Shown here: positions 5,903-8,316 of the stretch, in pieces
How the letters are laid out: every line of letters starts with the position of its first letter
Position numbering within the stretch: position 1 is the first letter of the stretch
NCBI GenBank assembly: GCA_937888895.1
Contig: CALASV010000428.1
Location: 1-8,316, forward strand
DNA: 8,316 bases
Reading direction: 5' to 3'
Origin: an uncultured Clostridia bacterium
Lineage (GTDB): Bacteria; Bacillota; Clostridia; Lachnospirales; Lachnospiraceae
Made by a program: the position numbers and the translations under genes
Notes under the pieces: generated by a model
Told to the model about the DNA's origin: nothing
What the model saw: only the letters and a program-made list of their open reading frames with translations
The model's database searches: none

Positions 5903-6730
5903 ATGAAAATTAAAGAAATTGTTGGAAATTTTAATACAACTCCATTTTTGTTTATTGGTTCAGGTATGAGTCGGCGATATTTAAATTTGCCAGATTGGAA
6001 AGGATTACTGAAACATTTTGCAGAGGTGATTCGAGAAGATGAATTTGCTTATGATTTTTATGAAAATAGGGCAAAAGGAATGATATGCAAAGTAGGTATT
6101 ATGCCAAAAGTGGCAGAGTTGATTCAGAAAGATTTTGATGAGAAGTGGTTTCAAGATTCTTCTATACGGCTTGTAGGAAAAGAGGAATTACAGTCAATTC
6201 ATAATGGATTGTCACCATTTAAGGCAGAATTAGCACATTATATAAAAGAGAAAACGGTTGTTAATGTAGAGTATCAAAAAGAAATAGATAAATTGTCAGA
6301 GATTTCGGAAAAAAGCATTGCAGGTGTTATTACAACAAATTATGATTCTTTTTTAGAAGATTATTTTAAGGGATTTTCTAGGTATGTTGGGCAATCACAA
6401 TTAATTTTTTCTGCCATTCAAGGTGTTGCAGAGATTTATAAAATTCATGGTTCTGTGGAAGTTCCAAATAGTATTGTTATCAATGAAGATGATTATATTT
6501 GTTTTCAAGAAAAGAGTATGTATTTAGCAACAAAGTTAATGACTATTTTTATGGAATATCCTATTATTTTTATGGGTTATTCTATTAGTGATAGAAATAT
6601 TCAAGGAATCATGAAATCTATTTATGGATGGGTATTTGGTTTTTCTGGAAAGGTTCAAATACTTGCACCAGAAAGTGTAAAAAAACAGTATAAACAGATG
6701 ATTGTAGATGTAGTGAACAATGATAATTAG
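5903..6730 (+). CDS. SIR2-family defence-type protein, C-terminally truncated and fused to a WYL-like tail
   Basis: SIR2-like proteins of this type cleave NAD+ and act in abortive anti-phage defence. Visible motifs are FLFIGSGMSRRY (15-26, nucleotide-binding GSG), GVITTNYDSFLED (141-153), YKIHGSVEVP (179-188, with the expected catalytic His182) and IIFMGYSISDRNI (221-233). These support an intact SIR2 fold. The relatives I recall continue for another 200-300 residues after the MGYS..D..I block. Here the homology stops near residue 240, and the last 35 residues (YGWVFGFSGKVQILAPESVK and on) instead resemble the C-terminal end of WYL-domain regulators (typical pattern W-x-x-x-F/G-V-x-I/L-x-P-E-x-L/V-x-x-x). 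The boundary is near base 6620, in frame. An in-frame deletion between a SIR2 gene and a downstream WYL gene explains this best. The start has AGGAGG 6 bases upstream and its own promoter. NADase activity is possible, but its control is probably lost or changed. Confidence 0.82.
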   Translation: MKIKEIVGNFNTTPFLFIGSGMSRRYLNLPDWKGLLKHFAEVIREDEFAYDFYENRAKGMICKVGIMPKVAELIQKDFDEKWFQDSSIRLVGKEELQSIHNGLSPFKAELAHYIKEKTVVNVEYQKEIDKLSEISEKSIAGVITTNYDSFLEDYFKGFSRYVGQSQLIFSAIQGVAEIYKIHGSVEVPNSIVINEDDYICFQEKSMYLATKLMTIFMEYPIIFMGYSISDRNIQGIMKSIYGWVFGFSGKVQILAPESVKKQYKQMIVDVVNNDN

Positions 6731-7024
6731 TAGAAAATGATGATACAAAAGGGAAGTATTGATATAGTTTAAATTAGACTTATGAAATATGAGGATTATT
6801 GGAGAATAAAAAGCTATAAAATTACAGATGTTTATATGAAATGAAGATTTTCCTTTAGCATAAAGTGTGACAGATAATTTTTTATCTATAACTTTTGGAA
6901 AACAAAATATTAATTATTTTAGAAATCTTCTTTTTTGGCTATTAGTAAAATTTATTAGAAAATATAATAAAGGAAATTATAAGTAGATTTATAGATTATG
7001 TATTAAGGAAGGAGCAGTAACGTT
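6731..7024 (+). other. AT-rich spacer between SIR2 and DUF1016 genes
   Basis: These 294 bases are very A+T rich and show no convincing gene. A 20-codon frame (ATG 6782 to TGA 6844) lacks a ribosome site. A short hairpin, AGATAA (6872-6877) with TTATCT (6882-6887), has only A-T-rich pairs. There is no clear terminator after the SIR2 gene. Scattered stops in all frames suggest decayed or plain non-coding sequence. Confidence 0.55.
6941..6968 (+). promoter_or_regulatory. Possible promoter of the DUF1016 gene
   Basis: A consensus TATAAT at 6963-6968 lies about 57 bases before the start codon. The best -35 candidate is ATTAGT at 6941-6946 with a 16-bp spacer, a poor match, so only the -10 box is persuasive. 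Confidence 0.35.
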
Positions 7025-8116
7025 ATGGAGAATAAATTAATAAATATTGGACAAAATAATGTTATGGCTAATTTTGTTAAAACAGATGATATATTGAAAG
7101 ATATGTGTGGAATTATCGAATCTTCACAAAAAGCTGTTTATCAAGCAATAAATACTTCTCTTGTACAGAGAAACTGGTTTATTGGATATCGTATTTCAGA
7201 GGAAGAACTTCAGGGAGAAATTCGTTCAGAATATGGATTAAAGATAATAAAAAAGCTATCTAAAGAATTAACAGAACGATATGGTAAAGGATATGATAGA
7301 AGTAATCTTTATCATTGTTTTCGATTTTATAAAATGTTTCCTAAGATTGTCGACACACTGTGTCGACAATCTGGAAATTTATTATCTTGGTCACATTATC
7401 GAGCATTATTACAAATTGAAGATGAAAATGCTCGTGCTTGGTATGAAAAAGAAGCATTAGAACAGACTTGGAGTGTAAGAACTTTACAACGTAATATTTC
7501 ATCACAATATTATTATCGTATTCTTCAAACTCAGAAAAAAGATGTTGTTGAACAAGAGATGAAAGAACTAACAAGTTCATATCAAAATGATAAACTTGAA
7601 TTTATAAAAAATCCTGTTATTGCTGAGTTCTTAGGCCTTTCGAGCAATACAGATTTTACAGAAAGTGACCTTGAAAAGAATATTCTTTCTAATTTACAAA
7701 AATTTTTGATGGAACTTGGAAAGGGCTATGCTTTTGTTGCAAGACAACAGCATATTCATACAGAAAAACAAGACTATTATATTGACCTTGTGTTTTATAA
7801 TTACATACTCAAATGTTTTGTGTTGATTGACTTAAAAACAGAAAAGATTTCACATCAGGATGTTGGGCAGATGGATATGTATATTCGTATGTATGATGAA
7901 TTAAAACGGAGTGAGGGAGATAATCCAACAATTGGTATTGTGCTTTGTTCTGATACTGATGAAGATATTGCACGTTATTCTATTTTACATGGAAATGAGC
8001 AGTTATTCGCTTCAAAGTACAAATTGTATTTACCAACAGAAGAAGAGTTAAGAGCAGAAATTGAAATTCAAAAAGCAATGTTTTATCTACAGCAGCAAGA
8101 AAAAGAGGAAGGTTAA
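7025..8116 (+). CDS. YhcG/DUF1016 family PDDEXK nuclease
   Basis: The 363-residue protein has the two-part layout of YhcG-like proteins. An N-terminal DUF1016_N helical domain spans about 25-165 (AVYQAINTSLVQRNWFIGYR, LSKELTERYGKGYDRSNLYHCFRFY, LLSWSHYRALL). The C-terminal PDDEXK nuclease domain spans about 190-350 (EFLGL, then the core). Candidate catalytic residues are Glu218, Asp254 (YYIDLVFYN) and Asp269-x-Lys271 (VLIDLKT), with Gln282 after it (HQDVGQM). Such proteins are common in defence and restriction-modification loci and on mobile elements; the substrate is not established here. ATG 7025 follows AAGGAG (7009-7014) at 10 bases. Length is normal and all motifs are intact, so it is probably functional. 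Residues 107-116 (KIVDTLCRQS), just before LSWSHYR, are encoded by a 29-bp palindrome, and the minus strand there can also read VDTVCRQS. It stands alone after the SIR2 gene with no methylase or specificity gene beside it. Confidence 0.92.
   Translation: MENKLINIGQNNVMANFVKTDDILKDMCGIIESSQKAVYQAINTSLVQRNWFIGYRISEEELQGEIRSEYGLKIIKKLSKELTERYGKGYDRSNLYHCFRFYKMFPKIVDTLCRQSGNLLSWSHYRALLQIEDENARAWYEKEALEQTWSVRTLQRNISSQYYYRILQTQKKDVVEQEMKELTSSYQNDKLEFIKNPVIAEFLGLSSNTDFTESDLEKNILSNLQKFLMELGKGYAFVARQQHIHTEKQDYYIDLVFYNYILKCFVLIDLKTEKISHQDVGQMDMYIRMYDELKRSEGDNPTIGIVLCSDTDEDIARYSILHGNEQLFASKYKLYLPTEEELRAEIEIQKAMFYLQQQEKEEG
7344..7372. repeat. 29-bp near-perfect palindrome within the DUF1016 gene
   Basis: Two 14-base arms, AGATTGTCGACACA (7344-7357) and TGTGTCGACAATCT (7359-7372), are exact reverse complements around a single central C (7358). 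Each arm contains GTCGAC. The reading frame is kept through it, encoding residues 107-116. In an AT-rich gene a 29-bp palindrome is most unlikely by chance. Confidence 0.9.
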
Positions 8117-8179
8117 TTTACAGTATTTGATATAATTTTTAGTTTGTAGTTGAGATTTTATTTAGTATATGATACTCTA

Positions 8180-8267
8180 ATTTAGACCGTAGGAAGGCAA
8201 GGGTAATGCCTGAATCTAAATATTCCATTGGCGGGTAGGTCGCTATAAAAATAGCTACCTATTTTTT
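8180..8267 (+). ncRNA. Possible small structured RNA ending in a terminator
   Basis: An outer stem ATTTAGA (8180-8186) / TCTAAAT (8215-8221) encloses an inner stem AGGCA (8195-8199) / TGCCT (8207-8211) with loop AGGGTAA. A G-rich link (GGCGGG) then leads into the terminator hairpin at 8236-8261. Two nested stems followed by a terminator, with no reading frame, suggest an ~88-nt RNA. The only upstream promoter hint is TTGAGA (8150-8155) with a poor -10 near 8173. I do not recognise a known RNA family. It could instead be the structured 3' end of the DUF1016 transcript. Confidence 0.3.
8236..8267 (+). terminator. Intrinsic terminator preceding the intron
   Basis: TAGGTCGCTAT (8236-8246) pairs with ATAGCTACCTA (8251-8261) with one mismatch over a 4-base AAAA loop, followed by six T (8262-8267). 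It would end transcripts from the DUF1016 gene or the RNA candidate. Group IIC introns insert just after such hairpins. Confidence 0.85.
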
Positions 8268-8268
8268 G

Positions 8269-8316
8269 GTTTGCCCGACATGGGCGTTCTCTAACGGGTG
8301 AAAGTCCCGAGTGTGC
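8269..8316 (+). mobile_element. 5' end of a group IIC intron (partial, runs off the window)
   Basis: From 8269 the sequence GTTTGCCCGACATGGGCG is followed by ACGGGTGAAAGTCCCGA. It follows, base for base with few changes, the 5' end I recall for the Oceanobacillus iheyensis group IIC intron (GTGTGCCCGGCATGGG, then GGGTGAGAGTCCCGA). Two small stems are visible: GCCC (8273-8276) with GGGC (8282-8285), and CGGG (8295-8298) with CCCG (8306-8309). These belong to the start of domain I. The first base comes two bases after the T tract of an intrinsic terminator, the preferred target of class C introns. The third base is T where GUGYG is usual. The rest, including any reverse transcriptase/maturase gene, lies beyond 8316. 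Confidence 0.82.

Noticed and set aside
6782..6844. 20-codon frame in the spacer between SIR2 and DUF1016
   Set aside because: No ribosome site and no similarity to anything I know; expected by chance in AT-rich DNA.
6872..6887. Hairpin AGATAA / TTATCT as terminator of the SIR2 gene
   Set aside because: Only six mostly A-T pairs, no G-C core and no T tract after the 3' arm.
7341..7580. 79-codon minus-strand frame ending in IVDTVCRQS, resembling the sense protein
   Set aside because: The resemblance is produced by the 29-bp palindrome; the rest is unlike any protein and the frame is a shadow of DUF1016.

Overview
The window is AT-rich (roughly one third G+C by eye), with strong AGGAGG-type ribosome sites, sigma-A-like promoters and gene families typical of gut Clostridia. 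A Lachnospiraceae-like Firmicute is the best guess; this is inferred from style and gene content, with no database search. All convincing genes are on the + strand.

Layout. (1) Positions 1-337: the tail of one gene coupled by ATGA to a small gene of unknown function, closed by a strong terminator. (2) 356-1410: an Rpn-type PD-(D/E)XK nuclease/putative transposase gene with its own promoter and terminator. (3) 1445-5809: the core of an integrative/mobilizable element: MobA/MobL relaxase, CHC2 zinc-finger primase protein, a VapE/D5-like helicase-type ATPase split by a one-base frameshift, a repeat-rich non-coding region, a small DUF6471-like protein and a Tn916-type excisionase. (4) 5810-8116: cargo with a defence flavour, namely a SIR2-family protein with its own promoter and a YhcG/DUF1016 PDDEXK nuclease. 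(5) 8117-8316: a possible small structured RNA ending in a terminator, followed at once by the 5' end of a group IIC intron that runs off the window.

How the parts fit. The relaxase would nick and pilot the element DNA. The primase-like and VapE-like proteins would support its replication. The excisionase would help excision. GTTGTC/GACAAC repeats straddle the helicase 3' end and the next intergenic region, in 12-, 9- and 7-bp phasing around AT-rich tracts. They look like a replication origin beside its initiator/helicase gene, as in phage satellites. One repeat pair also embeds the -35 box of the promoter that would drive the DUF6471-excisionase pair.

The element looks worn. The helicase is frameshifted. 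No integrase follows the excisionase. The SIR2 protein lacks the C-terminal half expected of relatives and instead ends in what looks like the tail of a WYL-domain regulator, suggesting an in-frame deletion fusion. The DUF1016 gene carries a 29-bp near-perfect palindrome in its coding sequence. The most original signals are the phased iteron array, the SIR2-WYL chimera and the coding palindrome.
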